This document shows, one piece after another, positions 7,689 to 17,265 of a stretch of DNA of 64,000 nt. Within the stretch, counting starts at the first letter, position 1. Every line of letters begins with the position of its first letter. The notes under the pieces were generated by a model, which was given only the letters and a program-made list of their open reading frames with translations, made no database searches and was not told the DNA's origin. The stretch is taken from positions 310,001 to 374,000 of the forward strand of contig NZ_OBMT01000001.1 in assembly GCF_900217815.1 (NCBI RefSeq), read 5' to 3'. Source of the stretch: Rhodobacter maris. Its GTDB lineage: Bacteria > Pseudomonadota > Alphaproteobacteria > Rhodobacterales > Rhodobacteraceae. Made by a program: the position numbers and the translations under genes.

Positions 7689-9608
7689 TCAATGCCGCTC
7701 CCGCGAGGTTCCGGCCGACAGAAGCGGCAGGCTCACCCGCGCCAGCGCCCCCTGCCCCGCCCCCGGGCTCGTCAACTCAAGCCGCCCGCCCATCGCGGTG
7801 AGCGTATTGGCGCACCAGTGCAGGCCCATCCCGCCGCGCTTTTGGGAACGGGTCGAAAACCCCCGCTCGAAGAGCCGCTTTGCGCCCTCGGTGTCAAATC
7901 CGTCGCCGTCATCAAAGATCCGCACCAGACAGCGCCGCGCTTCCGGTTCAGGCGTCACCACGATCTCGATCCGGCCGCTGCCGCGCCCCGCCGCCGTGAT
8001 CGCCTCGGTCGCGTTGACGACAAGATTTTCGAACACTTGCCCGAGCAGCACCCGGTTGCCGCGCACCGTCACCCCGTCGGGGCAATCGACCATCACCGCG
8101 ACCTGCGCCCCATCGGCAAAGCGCGCCACGGTGGCCGCATGCGCCAGAAGCGGCGCCAGATCGCAGCGCTCGGCCTGATCGGGGGGCGCCGGATCGCGGG
8201 TGGCACGGATCATCTCCAGCGCCTCGGTGAGATTGCGCGCCCCGTCCGCCACCATCTGGCGCAGCTCGGCCCGGGCCTGGGCTTCCTCCTCATGGGCGAG
8301 AGTCAGAAAATCGGCAAGCCTGCGACGACGCTCCGGCGCGGTCTGCGGATCGGCGAGCTCGGCGAGCGCCCGCGCCGCCTGAGGTGGCAAGCCGGTGTCG
8401 AGCCGGGTGCCCAGCGTCGCAAAGATCACCTTCACCGGGCTGAGCGAATTGCGCAGATTGTGCAGCAGGCCAATCATGCTCTGCTCGCGCCCGAGCGCAA
8501 AAGATTGCGCGGCATGGGCGGTGCGCAGCTCTTCGATCTCGCGCGCCATCGCGTTGAACTCGGCGAGCAGCGCCCCGATCTCGTCGCGCCGTGGCGGGCC
8601 CGTGAACGGCGTCAGAACCCCGCTGGCGCGATTGTCGGCAACATGGGTCTGCAATGCCTGGATCGGGCCGATCACGTGAGTGGAAAGACGTCGCCCAAGC
8701 AGCGTCATGCTTGCCGCAATCAGCGCGATCAGCACCGCAATCAGCAGGTTGCGCAGTTGCTGACCCGCGTGCAACAGGCTGCGCGGCATCTCGAAATGGA
8801 CCATCGCGATCGGCTGCCCGGCCCTTCCGTTCACGGGTGTCGAAACCAGCAACCAGTCCTTTTGCGCGTGCTCGTGGGACAGGTCGGAAACGCCGTCGAA
8901 GACAAAATGCGCCTTCATCTGAAGGGCTTCGGACACATGTTCGGGCGTGATCAGATGCGCGAAGGCCAGAAACCCGTTCTCGTCCCCCGAACCATCGGAG
9001 CGGAGCACCTTGGCAAAAGCGAGGCTGTAAAGCTGCCCCCCCACGGCCCAGAACCCAGAGTTCGACGGCCCGGCTTGCGCCGTCTCGATCACGCCGGGCT
9101 CGCGCAACCGCGCCATAAAGGCCGCCGTGAGATCCGGATCGACAAGCTCTTCCTCTGCCTCGTCCTCGATCCCTTCCACTTCTGTCGCGAAATCGTAGCA
9201 CAGCGCATGCGCCCCGCGCCCGTCGAACCGCACGAAGGCGGCACAGCTGATCTCGGCGTTGCGCAGCGAATCATCGTTCAGATTGCGCTGTTCGAAGCCG
9301 TGGTCGAACCCGCGCAGATAATCGTAGCTCTCATCCCAGATCGCCCAGTCGCGCGCATGGGCTTCGGTGCCGATGCGCTCGGTCGCCAGCGCGGCCTGCA
9401 CCCGCTCGATGCTGCGCGCCACTTCGGCGCGTTCCAGCGTACCAATGCTGTGCTGCACGATCACGGTGAGCACCGCCGCAATCATCAAGGTCGCCAAAAG
9501 CCCCGCCAGCGCCAGATCGGCAAGGAGCGCTGCGCGCAGGTTGCCGCCACGCCAGCCCCGCCAGTGCCAGCGGCGCGAAGAGGTCGCTGCGCTCCGGTCC
9601 CCGGTCAT
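7689..9608 (-). CDS. Sensor histidine kinase with CHASE4-like periplasmic domain
   Basis: A 639-residue membrane sensor. Order: TM1 at about 25-50; a periplasmic region with the CHASE4 signature WDESYDYLRG (about residue 90); TM2 at about 280-305; HAMP (IGPIQALQTHV to AMAREIEELR); then a phospho-acceptor region with LLHNLRNSLSPVKVI; and a C-terminal HATPase domain with N box VFENLVVNATEAI, G1 FDDGDGFD and G2 GGMGLHWCANTL. The histidine sits in an unusual H box (HNLRN rather than HELRT), so this belongs to an atypical HisKA group. It starts 10 bases after the receiver-GGDEF-EAL gene, so the two most likely form a phosphorelay controlling cyclic di-GMP. Confidence 0.9.
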   Translation of the reverse strand: MTGDRSAATSSRRWHWRGWRGGNLRAALLADLALAGLLATLMIAAVLTVIVQHSIGTLERAEVARSIERVQAALATERIGTEAHARDWAIWDESYDYLRGFDHGFEQRNLNDDSLRNAEISCAAFVRFDGRGAHALCYDFATEVEGIEDEAEEELVDPDLTAAFMARLREPGVIETAQAGPSNSGFWAVGGQLYSLAFAKVLRSDGSGDENGFLAFAHLITPEHVSEALQMKAHFVFDGVSDLSHEHAQKDWLLVSTPVNGRAGQPIAMVHFEMPRSLLHAGQQLRNLLIAVLIALIAASMTLLGRRLSTHVIGPIQALQTHVADNRASGVLTPFTGPPRRDEIGALLAEFNAMAREIEELRTAHAAQSFALGREQSMIGLLHNLRNSLSPVKVIFATLGTRLDTGLPPQAARALAELADPQTAPERRRRLADFLTLAHEEEAQARAELRQMVADGARNLTEALEMIRATRDPAPPDQAERCDLAPLLAHAATVARFADGAQVAVMVDCPDGVTVRGNRVLLGQVFENLVVNATEAITAAGRGSGRIEIVVTPEPEARRCLVRIFDDGDGFDTEGAKRLFERGFSTRSQKRGGMGLHWCANTLTAMGGRLELTSPGAGQGALARVSLPLLSAGTSRERH

Positions 9609-9618
9609 CGGTTTTGCC

Positions 9619-11454
9619 TCACGCGCCCTGCGCGCGGATGTCGAGCCCCAGGGCCTCGGGTTCGGCGCCGCGCCCGAACAGGAACCCCTGCAGATGCGAG
9701 CAACCGAGCGCCCGCAATCGTTCCATCTGATCCTCGCGCTCCACCCCTTCGGCAACGATCTGGATCCCGAGCCCGTTGGCAAGCTGGGCCAGCGCGTTGA
9801 CAATCGCGGCAGACTGACGGTCGCTGCTCATGCCATCCACGAAGCTGCGGTCGATCTTGATGCAATCGACGGCGAAATCTTTCAGATGCGAGATGCTGGA
9901 ATAGCCTGTCCCGAAATCGTCGAGCGCGATGCGGAAGCCCTGCGCGCGCAGCTCGGTGACAATCTTCTGCGCATGCCGGACATGCGACAGAAGCGCCGTT
10001 TCGGTGACTTCGATCTGGATCATGGCGGGCGGAATGCCATTGGCGCGCGCCTGCGCCGCGAGCCGCTCGACGAAATCGAGGCGCTTGAACTGGCGCGGCG
10101 AGAAGTTGATCGAGGTGAACTTGTCGGGCCAGCCGCGCGCCTCGCGCAACACCCGCTCCACCACCCAGTCGCCCAGCGCGATGATCACCGGGCTTTCTTC
10201 GGCGATCGGGATGAAGACGCTCGGCGGCACCGCGCCGTAGTCGGCGCTGTTCCAGCGCAAAAGCGCCTCATAACCGATCACGTCGAGCGAACCGCTCGCC
10301 ACGATCGGCTGGTAATGGATCAGCAATTCGTCATTCGCGAGCGCATAGAAGAGCCCCGCCTCGATGCGCTGGCGGAACTGCTGGGAGGCATCGAGCTGCT
10401 TGTCAAAAAGCCGCACCGTCTGCCGCCCATCGGCCTTGGCGGCAAAAAGCGCCAGATCGGCATAGCGCAGCAGGTCCGCGGCTTCGTAATCGGCATGGCT
10501 GTCGCAATCGACGAGCCCACAGGAGGCGCCGATATGCACCGAATTTCCGAACACGGTGAAACTGCCCGAACAGGCACTCACGAGATCCCCGCAGGCCGCC
10601 TGCGCCGCCTCCGGCGTCATGCCCTCGAACAGGATGCCGAATTCGTCGCCCCCGAGCCGGGCCACAAGCGTCCCTTGCGGCGCCGCCTCGTTGAGCGCGG
10701 CGTAGACGAGCTTGAGGAGCGCATCGCCCGCATCATGGCCGAATGTGTCGTTGACATGCTTGAAGTGATCGAGATCGAGGAAGGCCACGAACATCGCGCG
10801 CGGCCCCAAGTCGAGCCGGTCGGACAGGGTGCGCTGAAACGCCATGCGATTCGCTGCCCCGGTCAGGAAGTCATGGTTGGCCATGTGCTGTGCGCGTGCC
10901 TCGCTGGCGGCGAGCTCGGCGATCTTGCTGCGCAGAAGCGTGAGTTGGCGCGTGTCATTGTCCCAGCGCTCGATCAGCGCGCGCGCCATCTGGCGCACCT
11001 CTTCGGCCTCGAAGGGCTTGCAGATGTAGAAGATCTTGTCGGCCGGGCCGGCGACGGCGGTGATTTCTGTCACCGAATGGTCGGACCAGGCAGAGACGAT
11101 GACGATATTCAGATCCGGGTCAAGCGCGCGGATCCGGCGCGCGGTCTCGCGCCCGTCGATGCCCGGCGGCATGCGGATGTCGATGAAAGCGACCTTGAAG
11201 GGCGTGCCCGCCTGCAATGCGGCGGCGACCATCTCCACCCCTTGAAGGCCCTGCGCGGCAAAGGCGATCGGCGGGCAGAAGGGCGGCTCCTCCGTCGCGC
11301 CGGCGCCCGGCCCTGCCGCCGCGGCCGGCCCCCCGAACAACTCCTCTGCCAGCGCATCCGCGCGCGAGGCGGCCTGGCTTCGGGCCGGAGCGGAAAACAG
11401 CAATCGGAACGCCTCGCGGACAGAGGCTTCGTCATCGATAACCAGAATGGACAT
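9619..11454 (-). CDS. Response regulator with GGDEF and EAL domains (c-di-GMP turnover)
   Basis: A 611-residue cytoplasmic protein. The receiver domain (about 1-150) starts MSILVIDDEAS, and the phospho-acceptor aspartate is in AFIDIRMPPG. An insertion of about 45 residues, rich in Ala/Gly/Pro, follows the first helix. A GGDEF domain has intact RLGGDEF (about residue 320), and an EAL domain has YEALLRW, VTETALL, DDFGTGYSS and VAEGVE. Both catalytic halves look complete, so it may make and degrade cyclic di-GMP. The start MSILVIDD at 11454 is chosen because the receiver begins there. It is the first gene of a two-gene operon with the kinase. Confidence 0.92.
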   Translation of the reverse strand: MSILVIDDEASVREAFRLLFSAPARSQAASRADALAEELFGGPAAAAGPGAGATEEPPFCPPIAFAAQGLQGVEMVAAALQAGTPFKVAFIDIRMPPGIDGRETARRIRALDPDLNIVIVSAWSDHSVTEITAVAGPADKIFYICKPFEAEEVRQMARALIERWDNDTRQLTLLRSKIAELAASEARAQHMANHDFLTGAANRMAFQRTLSDRLDLGPRAMFVAFLDLDHFKHVNDTFGHDAGDALLKLVYAALNEAAPQGTLVARLGGDEFGILFEGMTPEAAQAACGDLVSACSGSFTVFGNSVHIGASCGLVDCDSHADYEAADLLRYADLALFAAKADGRQTVRLFDKQLDASQQFRQRIEAGLFYALANDELLIHYQPIVASGSLDVIGYEALLRWNSADYGAVPPSVFIPIAEESPVIIALGDWVVERVLREARGWPDKFTSINFSPRQFKRLDFVERLAAQARANGIPPAMIQIEVTETALLSHVRHAQKIVTELRAQGFRIALDDFGTGYSSISHLKDFAVDCIKIDRSFVDGMSSDRQSAAIVNALAQLANGLGIQIVAEGVEREDQMERLRALGCSHLQGFLFGRGAEPEALGLDIRAQGA

Positions 11455-11529
11455 ATCACGCTCCCGAAGGGTTCCGCGGGCCATAGTAGCGGCGGATCCT
11501 TAACGATAAGTTCGCCGGGACGGGGCTGC

Positions 11530-12813
11530 TCAGCAGGGGGGCGCCGGATCGATCACGATGGCCCGAAAGTCGTTGACATTGGTGCGCGTCGGACCGGTGA
11601 TCAACTGCGTGCCGAGCGCGGCAAAAAAGCTGTGCGCATCATTTGCCTCAAGCATGGCGCGGGGGTCGAGCCCCTGCGCGCGGGCCTGTGCAAGCGTACG
11701 GGGGCCGATCCGGGCACCGGCAACTTCGGCCAAACCATCCACCCCGTCGGTATCGGCAGCGAGCGCATGCACTCCCGCAAGCCCTTCAAGCGCGAGCGCG
11801 AAGGCAAGCAGGAATTCGACATTGCGTCCGCCGGTGCCCATGCCGGAACCGGTGAGCCGCACCGTGGTTTCCCCGCCGGAAAGAAGCACGCAGGGCGCCT
11901 CGAACGGCTGCGCGCGGCGGCGGATCTGCCGCACGATGCCAGCCATCACCCGTGCCACCTCGCGCGCCTCGCCCTCGATCGCATCGCCAAGAATATGCAC
12001 CGCATACCCCTGCGCGCGGGCCTGCAGGGCAGCCGCCTCCAGCGCGGCCTGAGGTGTGGCCACCAGATGCACCGTGTTCCCCGCGAGCCGCGGATCGCCC
12101 GGTTTCACGCTTTCGAGCCGCCCCGTCCCGAGTCCGGTGCGAATCGTGTCCGAGACGGAAATACCGGTACGCTCAAGAAGGGCGAGCGCGTCTGCACAGG
12201 TGCTCGCATCGGCCACCGTCGGCCCCGACGCGATATCGCACGGCGTATCGCCCGGCACATCGGAAATCAGGAGCGTGACAAGCTGCGCGGGCGCGCAGGC
12301 GGCCCCAAGCCTTCCGCCCTTGATCGCCGAGAGATGCCGACGCAGGCAGTTGATTTCAGAAATCGTCGCGCCCGAACGCAGGAGCGCGCGGTTGATCGCC
12401 TGTTTCTCCTCAAGGCTCACCCCCGGGGCGGGCAGCGCCAGTAACGCCGAGCCGCCGCCCGAGATCAGGCACAGGACCCTGTCTTGCGGGTGCAGGCCCT
12501 GCACCATCTGCAGCATCCGCGCCGCCGCCGCGGCCCCGGCGGCATCTGGGACGGGATGGGCCGCCTCAACCACCTCGATGCCCGCACAGGGCACGGCATG
12601 GCCATACCGGGTGACCACAAGCCCTTCGAGCGGGCGGTCATAATGCGCTTCCGCCACCCGCGCCATCTCCGCCGAGGCCTTGCCCGCACCGATCACCAGA
12701 AGCCGCCCCGCGGCAGGATAGGGCGGCAGAAACGGCGGCAGGCAGATTGCAGGTTGCGCCGCGGCCACCGCCGCTTCGAACATCGCGCACATCATCTGAT
12801 CGGCTTGGTCCAT
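11530..12813 (-). CDS. ttuD: Glycerate 2-kinase / hydroxypyruvate reductase family (TtuD, MOFRL)
   Basis: A 427-residue enzyme of the DUF4147-MOFRL family. The nucleotide-binding motif VIGAGKASAEMA lies near residue 47, LISGGGSALL near residue 120, and a second Gly-rich motif LLSGGETTVRLTG near residue 290. Members phosphorylate D-glycerate (2-kinase); some were historically annotated as hydroxypyruvate reductase (ttuD). The pathway would link glyoxylate, tartrate or serine breakdown to glycolysis. The start at 12813 has a GGGGAGG ribosome-binding site. The symbol reflects the family name in related bacteria, not a demonstrated function. Confidence 0.88.
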   Translation of the reverse strand: MDQADQMMCAMFEAAVAAAQPAICLPPFLPPYPAAGRLLVIGAGKASAEMARVAEAHYDRPLEGLVVTRYGHAVPCAGIEVVEAAHPVPDAAGAAAAARMLQMVQGLHPQDRVLCLISGGGSALLALPAPGVSLEEKQAINRALLRSGATISEINCLRRHLSAIKGGRLGAACAPAQLVTLLISDVPGDTPCDIASGPTVADASTCADALALLERTGISVSDTIRTGLGTGRLESVKPGDPRLAGNTVHLVATPQAALEAAALQARAQGYAVHILGDAIEGEAREVARVMAGIVRQIRRRAQPFEAPCVLLSGGETTVRLTGSGMGTGGRNVEFLLAFALALEGLAGVHALAADTDGVDGLAEVAGARIGPRTLAQARAQGLDPRAMLEANDAHSFFAALGTQLITGPTRTNVNDFRAIVIDPAPPC

Positions 12814-12938
12814 CCGCACCTCCCCTCCCCCTCTTATCAACCCCGTGCCCGGGGCGCTATCGTCACGGTTGCGGGAACATGGATTTGACGGTTGACAGCT
12901 CCGGGTGATCGAATTCTAAGTCGCGCCAACCTTCCCCG

Positions 12939-12956
12939 GGCCTCCGGCCGGAGGCC
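12939..12956. repeat. 18-bp perfect palindrome in the leader of the small lipoprotein gene
   Basis: GGCCTCCGGCCGGAGGCC is self-complementary and sits 10 bases before the Shine-Dalgarno sequence (12967-12972) of the lipoprotein gene. It may form a leader hairpin or be a protein site; there is no U tract. Confidence 0.4.
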
Positions 12957-12977
12957 GGGTCCATGCAGGAGGATAAC

Positions 12978-13436
12978 TTGAGCCCCAGCCGCTTTTGCCT
13001 GTTTCTCGCTCCGATCCTGATTCTGGCGGCCTGTGGCGGTGGCGACGACATGCGGCTTTACCCGCTTTCTGGCCCGATTGCGGCCGCCAATCCCTCCAAA
13101 CTGATCCCGGTCACGCTGAGCAACAATACCGAGACCTCGGGCGAGATTGCCTTCCGCCTTCCCAAACCCTCGAAAACGCGCTGCACCGGCACCTGGACCA
13201 GCGTGGCACCGCGGGTGACCACGCACGAGCGTGGCTTCTCGCTGGGGATCAAGAGCCTTGGCGGCAAATACACCAATTCCACCTCCGATGTGGGCGGTGT
13301 GAACTCGGGTGAGTTCTACGCGGTCTGCAAGGACGGCTCCCGGCTTGAGGGCACGTTCGTGATGGGCTCGGGCACGCAAAGCGGCACCGGCACCGTCACA
13401 GATACGCGCGGGAACAGCTACAAGCTGCTGTTCTGA
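12978..13436 (+). CDS. Small secreted lipoprotein of unknown function
   Basis: About 152 residues. The signal peptide ends in the lipobox LAAC (LILAACGGG), so the protein is predicted to be lipid-anchored. The mature part has two cysteines (SKTRCTGTW and YAVCKDGS) that could form a disulfide, and a Gly/Thr-rich beta-like C-terminus. I do not recognise the family. Start choice: an ATG lies at 12963, but a perfect AGGAGG (12967-12972) lies inside that extension and five bases before TTG at 12978. Initiation at TTG is therefore more convincing and gives a normal signal peptide. It is convergent with the GGDEF-EAL gene. Confidence 0.72.
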   Translation: MSPSRFCLFLAPILILAACGGGDDMRLYPLSGPIAAANPSKLIPVTLSNNTETSGEIAFRLPKPSKTRCTGTWTSVAPRVTTHERGFSLGIKSLGGKYTNSTSDVGGVNSGEFYAVCKDGSRLEGTFVMGSGTQSGTGTVTDTRGNSYKLLF

Positions 13437-13451
13437 CCCTCGGGGCCCGGG

Positions 13452-15227
13452 TCAGTCCTGAAAGCCGTCGTCCTGCACGTCGATGAGTGCGCCTCCCCTG
13501 ACGAGGCCGAGCCGATGGGCACAGGCCCGTGCCGTCAAGGGGCGCCCCCACAGATAGCCCTGACCCACATCAAAGCCAAGCGCGCGCATCTGCGCCGCCG
13601 CGGCCTCGTTCTCCACCCCCTCGACGACCGTGCCGAGCCCGAGTGTCACCGCGAGATTGCGCATCGATTCGAGGATCGCGCGATAGGCCATACCCGCACC
13701 GAGTCCATCGACAAAGCTCTTGTCGATCTTGATCTTGTCGACCTTGTGGCGCGCAAGCGAGGCGAGCGAGGCATAGCCCGTGCCGAAATCGTCAAGCACC
13801 AGTCCGACGCCGAGCCCGCGCAGCGCCGCCAGCACCTCGACCTCGCGCTCGGCGGCGCTGGCAAGAACGATGTCTTCAGTGATTTCCACCTCGAGCCGGG
13901 AGGGCTCAAGCCCGGTCTCGGCAAGCACGGAGCGCACTTGCGCGGGCAAGATCGCCGGGTCGAACTGGCGCGGGAAGACATTGACGGCAATCGTCAGCGG
14001 ATGCGCAAGACGGCGGTTCCATTCCGCCACCTGCGTGCAGGCCTCGCGCAAGACCCATTCGCCAACCTGAATGGACAAATCACTTGCGCCGAGCACCTCC
14101 ATGAAGCTGCCCGGCATCAGAAGCCCCCAGTCGGGATGACGCCAGCGCAGCAACGCCTCCACCGCCACCACAGCGCCGGTCTCAAGCGCGACTTGCGGCT
14201 GATAATGCAACTCAAATTCGCCGGCCTCGATCGCCTGACGCAGATTGAGCAGCACGCGGTTGCAATGCTCCACCCGGCGGCGCAGCGCCGGATCATAGGC
14301 TACGGGACGGTTGCAGTTTTCCTGTGAAGCCGTGAGCGCGAGCCCGGCATCGGAGAGCAGCGCCTCGGCATCGGCCTCGGCCGCGGGGGCGCTGGCATGA
14401 CCGATCGCCGCCTCAAGATGCAACATATGCGCGCCGAGCCGCAACGGCTCCTGCATGAGCGCACCGATCGCGGCCAGCGCCGCTTCGGGTGTTTGCTGGG
14501 TTTCGCTCAGCGCAACGAGATAGGCAAAGCGGTTTTCCCCAGTCTGATACAGTCGGATCCGCTCCGTCTGCGCGCCGCGCAACCGGGTGGCGCAGGCGAG
14601 GTCAAGCATCTCGGCATTGCGCCGCGCTTCCGTCGCCCGGTAGCGGCCAAGCTGGGCCACATCGACAAGAACCACGCAGACCGCATCGCCGCGCGTCTTC
14701 GTGGTCTCCAGAAGCCTGTCGAGATCGGCCCGCAACGCCTCTGCCGTGGGCAGCCGGGTCGTGACCTGCCGGGGCGGGGTCGGGCGCCGGGACTGCGCCT
14801 CGATCTCGTTCCCGATCCGGCCCTCGGCGGGTTCGGCGGGCTGCACGAAGGCAAAAAGACGCCCACTTGCGGGGTTGTGCCGGACGCTCACCTCAAGCGT
14901 AAAATCATGCCCATCGCGATGGCGCGCCTGCAACAGCCGCAAGGGGCTCGCGCCATAGCCGGACTTTGCCGCCGGATGCGGCAGGAAGGGCAAGCGGCTG
15001 AGCCGCGGGGTGGTCGCATTGGCGAAAGGCTCGGCGGCCGGAGAGCCCGCGCGCGGATCGGCTGTGCATTCGGGGACGAGGCCATTGATCATCTGTCCCA
15101 GCATCTCGCTTTCGAGATAGCCAAACATGGCCGCCGCAGCGGCATTGGCGAAGTCGATTCGCCCGAATGCGTCAACGCCAATCACACCGTCGGCGGGCGC
15201 GCCACGGAAGGGCCAGGTGATATCCAT
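13452..15227 (-). CDS. PAS-GGDEF-EAL protein with degenerate GGDEF (probable c-di-GMP phosphodiesterase)
   Basis: A 591-residue cytoplasmic protein. A PAS-like domain is at residues about 5-130 (VIGVDAFGRIDFANAAAAAMFGY). A diguanylate-cyclase-like domain follows, in which the GGDEF loop is replaced by TGENR, so cyclase activity is unlikely. The C-terminal EAL domain is complete, with VEALLRWRHP, VEITEDIVL, DDFGTGYAS, KIDKSFV and VVEGVE. The expected role is hydrolysis of cyclic di-GMP under control of the PAS sensor. The start MDITWPFRG (ATG) is chosen; an upstream GTG has no ribosome-binding site. The 268-bp gap to metG shows no further gene. Confidence 0.88.
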   Translation of the reverse strand: MDITWPFRGAPADGVIGVDAFGRIDFANAAAAAMFGYLESEMLGQMINGLVPECTADPRAGSPAAEPFANATTPRLSRLPFLPHPAAKSGYGASPLRLLQARHRDGHDFTLEVSVRHNPASGRLFAFVQPAEPAEGRIGNEIEAQSRRPTPPRQVTTRLPTAEALRADLDRLLETTKTRGDAVCVVLVDVAQLGRYRATEARRNAEMLDLACATRLRGAQTERIRLYQTGENRFAYLVALSETQQTPEAALAAIGALMQEPLRLGAHMLHLEAAIGHASAPAAEADAEALLSDAGLALTASQENCNRPVAYDPALRRRVEHCNRVLLNLRQAIEAGEFELHYQPQVALETGAVVAVEALLRWRHPDWGLLMPGSFMEVLGASDLSIQVGEWVLREACTQVAEWNRRLAHPLTIAVNVFPRQFDPAILPAQVRSVLAETGLEPSRLEVEITEDIVLASAAEREVEVLAALRGLGVGLVLDDFGTGYASLASLARHKVDKIKIDKSFVDGLGAGMAYRAILESMRNLAVTLGLGTVVEGVENEAAAAQMRALGFDVGQGYLWGRPLTARACAHRLGLVRGGALIDVQDDGFQD

Positions 15228-15495
15228 GTTGGATCCGTTGCAAGTATCCGGGTGGGGTCCGATACACTCGTCAAGCACACTCTAGGGTTGTGACTGGTTC
15301 CCTCCGTGAGCGCAAACGAATTCGTGTTCTCTTGATCCGACGTGCTGTCGCAGGGGGCGGGCGTGGCTTTGATGCACCGATTTCGGGCAAAAGGCGCTGG
15401 CCTCGGGCGCGCTTGCAGGCTAAACGGCGACAACCATCGCGGCGCGGACCCCAAACGGGGCCGACGCGACGGGTTCGAAACTGCGAGGCAAGGTC

Positions 15496-17205
15496 ATGGC
15501 GCGGCATCTCATCACCTCGGCGATTCCCTATATCAACGGCATCAAGCATCTGGGCAATCTCGTGGGGAGCCAGCTGCCTGCGGACCTTTATGCGCGCTAT
15601 CTGCGCGGGCGCGGCCATGACGTGATGTTCATCTGCGCCACCGACGAGCATGGCACCCCCGCCGAGCTTGCTGCCGCCAAGGCGGGCAAACCGGTCGCCG
15701 ATTACTGCGCCGAAATGCATGACGTGCAGGCGGAGATCGCCGCCGGCTTCCGGCTCAGCTTCGACCATTTCGGCCGCTCCTCCTCGCCGCAAAACCACGC
15801 GCTGACGCAACATTTTGCGCGCGTGCTGGGCGAACAGGGGCTGATCCGCGAAGTAACGGAAAAGCAGATGTATTCGGTGGCCGATGGCCGCTTCCTGCCC
15901 GACCGCTATATCGAGGGCACTTGCCCGAACTGCGGTTATACATCCGCACGCGGCGACCAGTGCGACAATTGCACCAAGCAGCTCGACCCGGTTGATCTGA
16001 TCAACCCGCACTCCGTGATCTCGGGCTCGACCGATCTCGAGATGCGCGAGACGAAGCACCTGTTCCTGCGCCAATCCGCGATGAAAGCAAAGCTCGCGGA
16101 CTGGATCGACTCGAAAACCGACTGGCCGGTGCTGACCACCTCCATTGCCCGGAAATGGCTCTTCGACGGCGAGGGGCTGCAGGATCGCGGCATCACCCGC
16201 GATCTGAGCTGGGGCGTGCCCGCGCAGTTCGAGGGCGCCCCCTGGGCAGGCATGGAAGGCAAGGTCTTCTACGTCTGGTTCGACGCGCCGATCGAATATA
16301 TCGCCGGCACCCAGGAATGGGCCGATGCGACAGGCGGCGACTGGGCGCGCTGGTGGCGCACCGACAAAGGCGCAGAAGACGTGACCTATACCCAGTTCAT
16401 GGGCAAGGACAACGTGCCCTTCCACACGCTCGGGTTCCCGGTGACGATCCTCGGCTCGGGCGAGCCCTGGAAGCTCGTCGATTACATCAAGTCCTTCAAC
16501 TACCTGAACTATGACGGCGGCCAGTTCTCCACCTCGCGCGGTCGCGGCGTGTTCATGGATCAGGCGCTCAGTATCCTGCCCGCCGATTACTGGCGCTGGT
16601 GGCTTTTGTCCCACGCGCCCGAAAGCGCCGATGCCGAATTCACCTGGGAGAATTTCCAAAGCTCGGTGAACAAGGATCTGGCCGATGTGCTCGGCAACCT
16701 CGTGAGCCGCGTCACCAAGTTCTGCAACGCGAAGTTCGGGCTCGAAGTGCCGAGCGAGGTGGTGCTGGGCGAGCGCGAGACGGCACTGATGGCCCAGTTC
16801 AGCGAAGGCCTCGCGGCTTACGTCAAGGCGATGGACGCGATTCAGGTGCGCCGCTCGGCGGAAGAGCTGCGCGCGCTCTGGGTGCTGGGCAACGAATATC
16901 TGCAGGCCGCCGCGCCCTGGAGCGTGGTGAAGACCGACGAGGCGGCCGCGCGCGGCATCATCGCCTTCGCGCTCAATCTGATCCGGCTTTACGCGGTGCT
17001 CTCGCGCCCCTTCATTCCCGATGCGGCGCAGGCGATCATGACCGCGCTTGATTGCGAGGACTGGTCCTGGCCCGAGGATCTCGATACCGCGATTCGCGCG
17101 CTTCCGGCCGGGCACAGGTTCACCGTGCCCGAAAACCTGTTCCGCAAGATCACCGACGAGGAACGGGAAGACTGGGCCAAACGGTTCGCGGGGCGGCGCG
17201 ACTGA
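15496..17205 (+). CDS. metG: Methionyl-tRNA synthetase
   Basis: A 569-residue class I aminoacyl-tRNA synthetase that charges tRNA(Met) in the cytoplasm. The start [17 protein letters not shown] contains the HIGH-like signature (here HLGN). A zinc knuckle is visible (CPNCG, then CDNC, about residues 142-160). The KMSKS loop is represented by [10 protein letters not shown], a variant I recall as usual in this lineage. The anticodon-binding helical domain follows residue 390. There is no C-terminal tRNA-binding EMAP domain, consistent with the short form. Confidence 0.96.
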   Translation: MARHLITSAIPYINGIKHLGNLVGSQLPADLYARYLRGRGHDVMFICATDEHGTPAELAAAKAGKPVADYCAEMHDVQAEIAAGFRLSFDHFGRSSSPQNHALTQHFARVLGEQGLIREVTEKQMYSVADGRFLPDRYIEGTCPNCGYTSARGDQCDNCTKQLDPVDLINPHSVISGSTDLEMRETKHLFLRQSAMKAKLADWIDSKTDWPVLTTSIARKWLFDGEGLQDRGITRDLSWGVPAQFEGAPWAGMEGKVFYVWFDAPIEYIAGTQEWADATGGDWARWWRTDKGAEDVTYTQFMGKDNVPFHTLGFPVTILGSGEPWKLVDYIKSFNYLNYDGGQFSTSRGRGVFMDQALSILPADYWRWWLLSHAPESADAEFTWENFQSSVNKDLADVLGNLVSRVTKFCNAKFGLEVPSEVVLGERETALMAQFSEGLAAYVKAMDAIQVRRSAEELRALWVLGNEYLQAAAPWSVVKTDEAAARGIIAFALNLIRLYAVLSRPFIPDAAQAIMTALDCEDWSWPEDLDTAIRALPAGHRFTVPENLFRKITDEEREDWAKRFAGRRD

Positions 17206-17265
17206 GCGGGCGCGCCCCTTTTTTCTCTGCCCGACCGCTCTAGTTCAGAGCCAAAGGAGAGCGCC

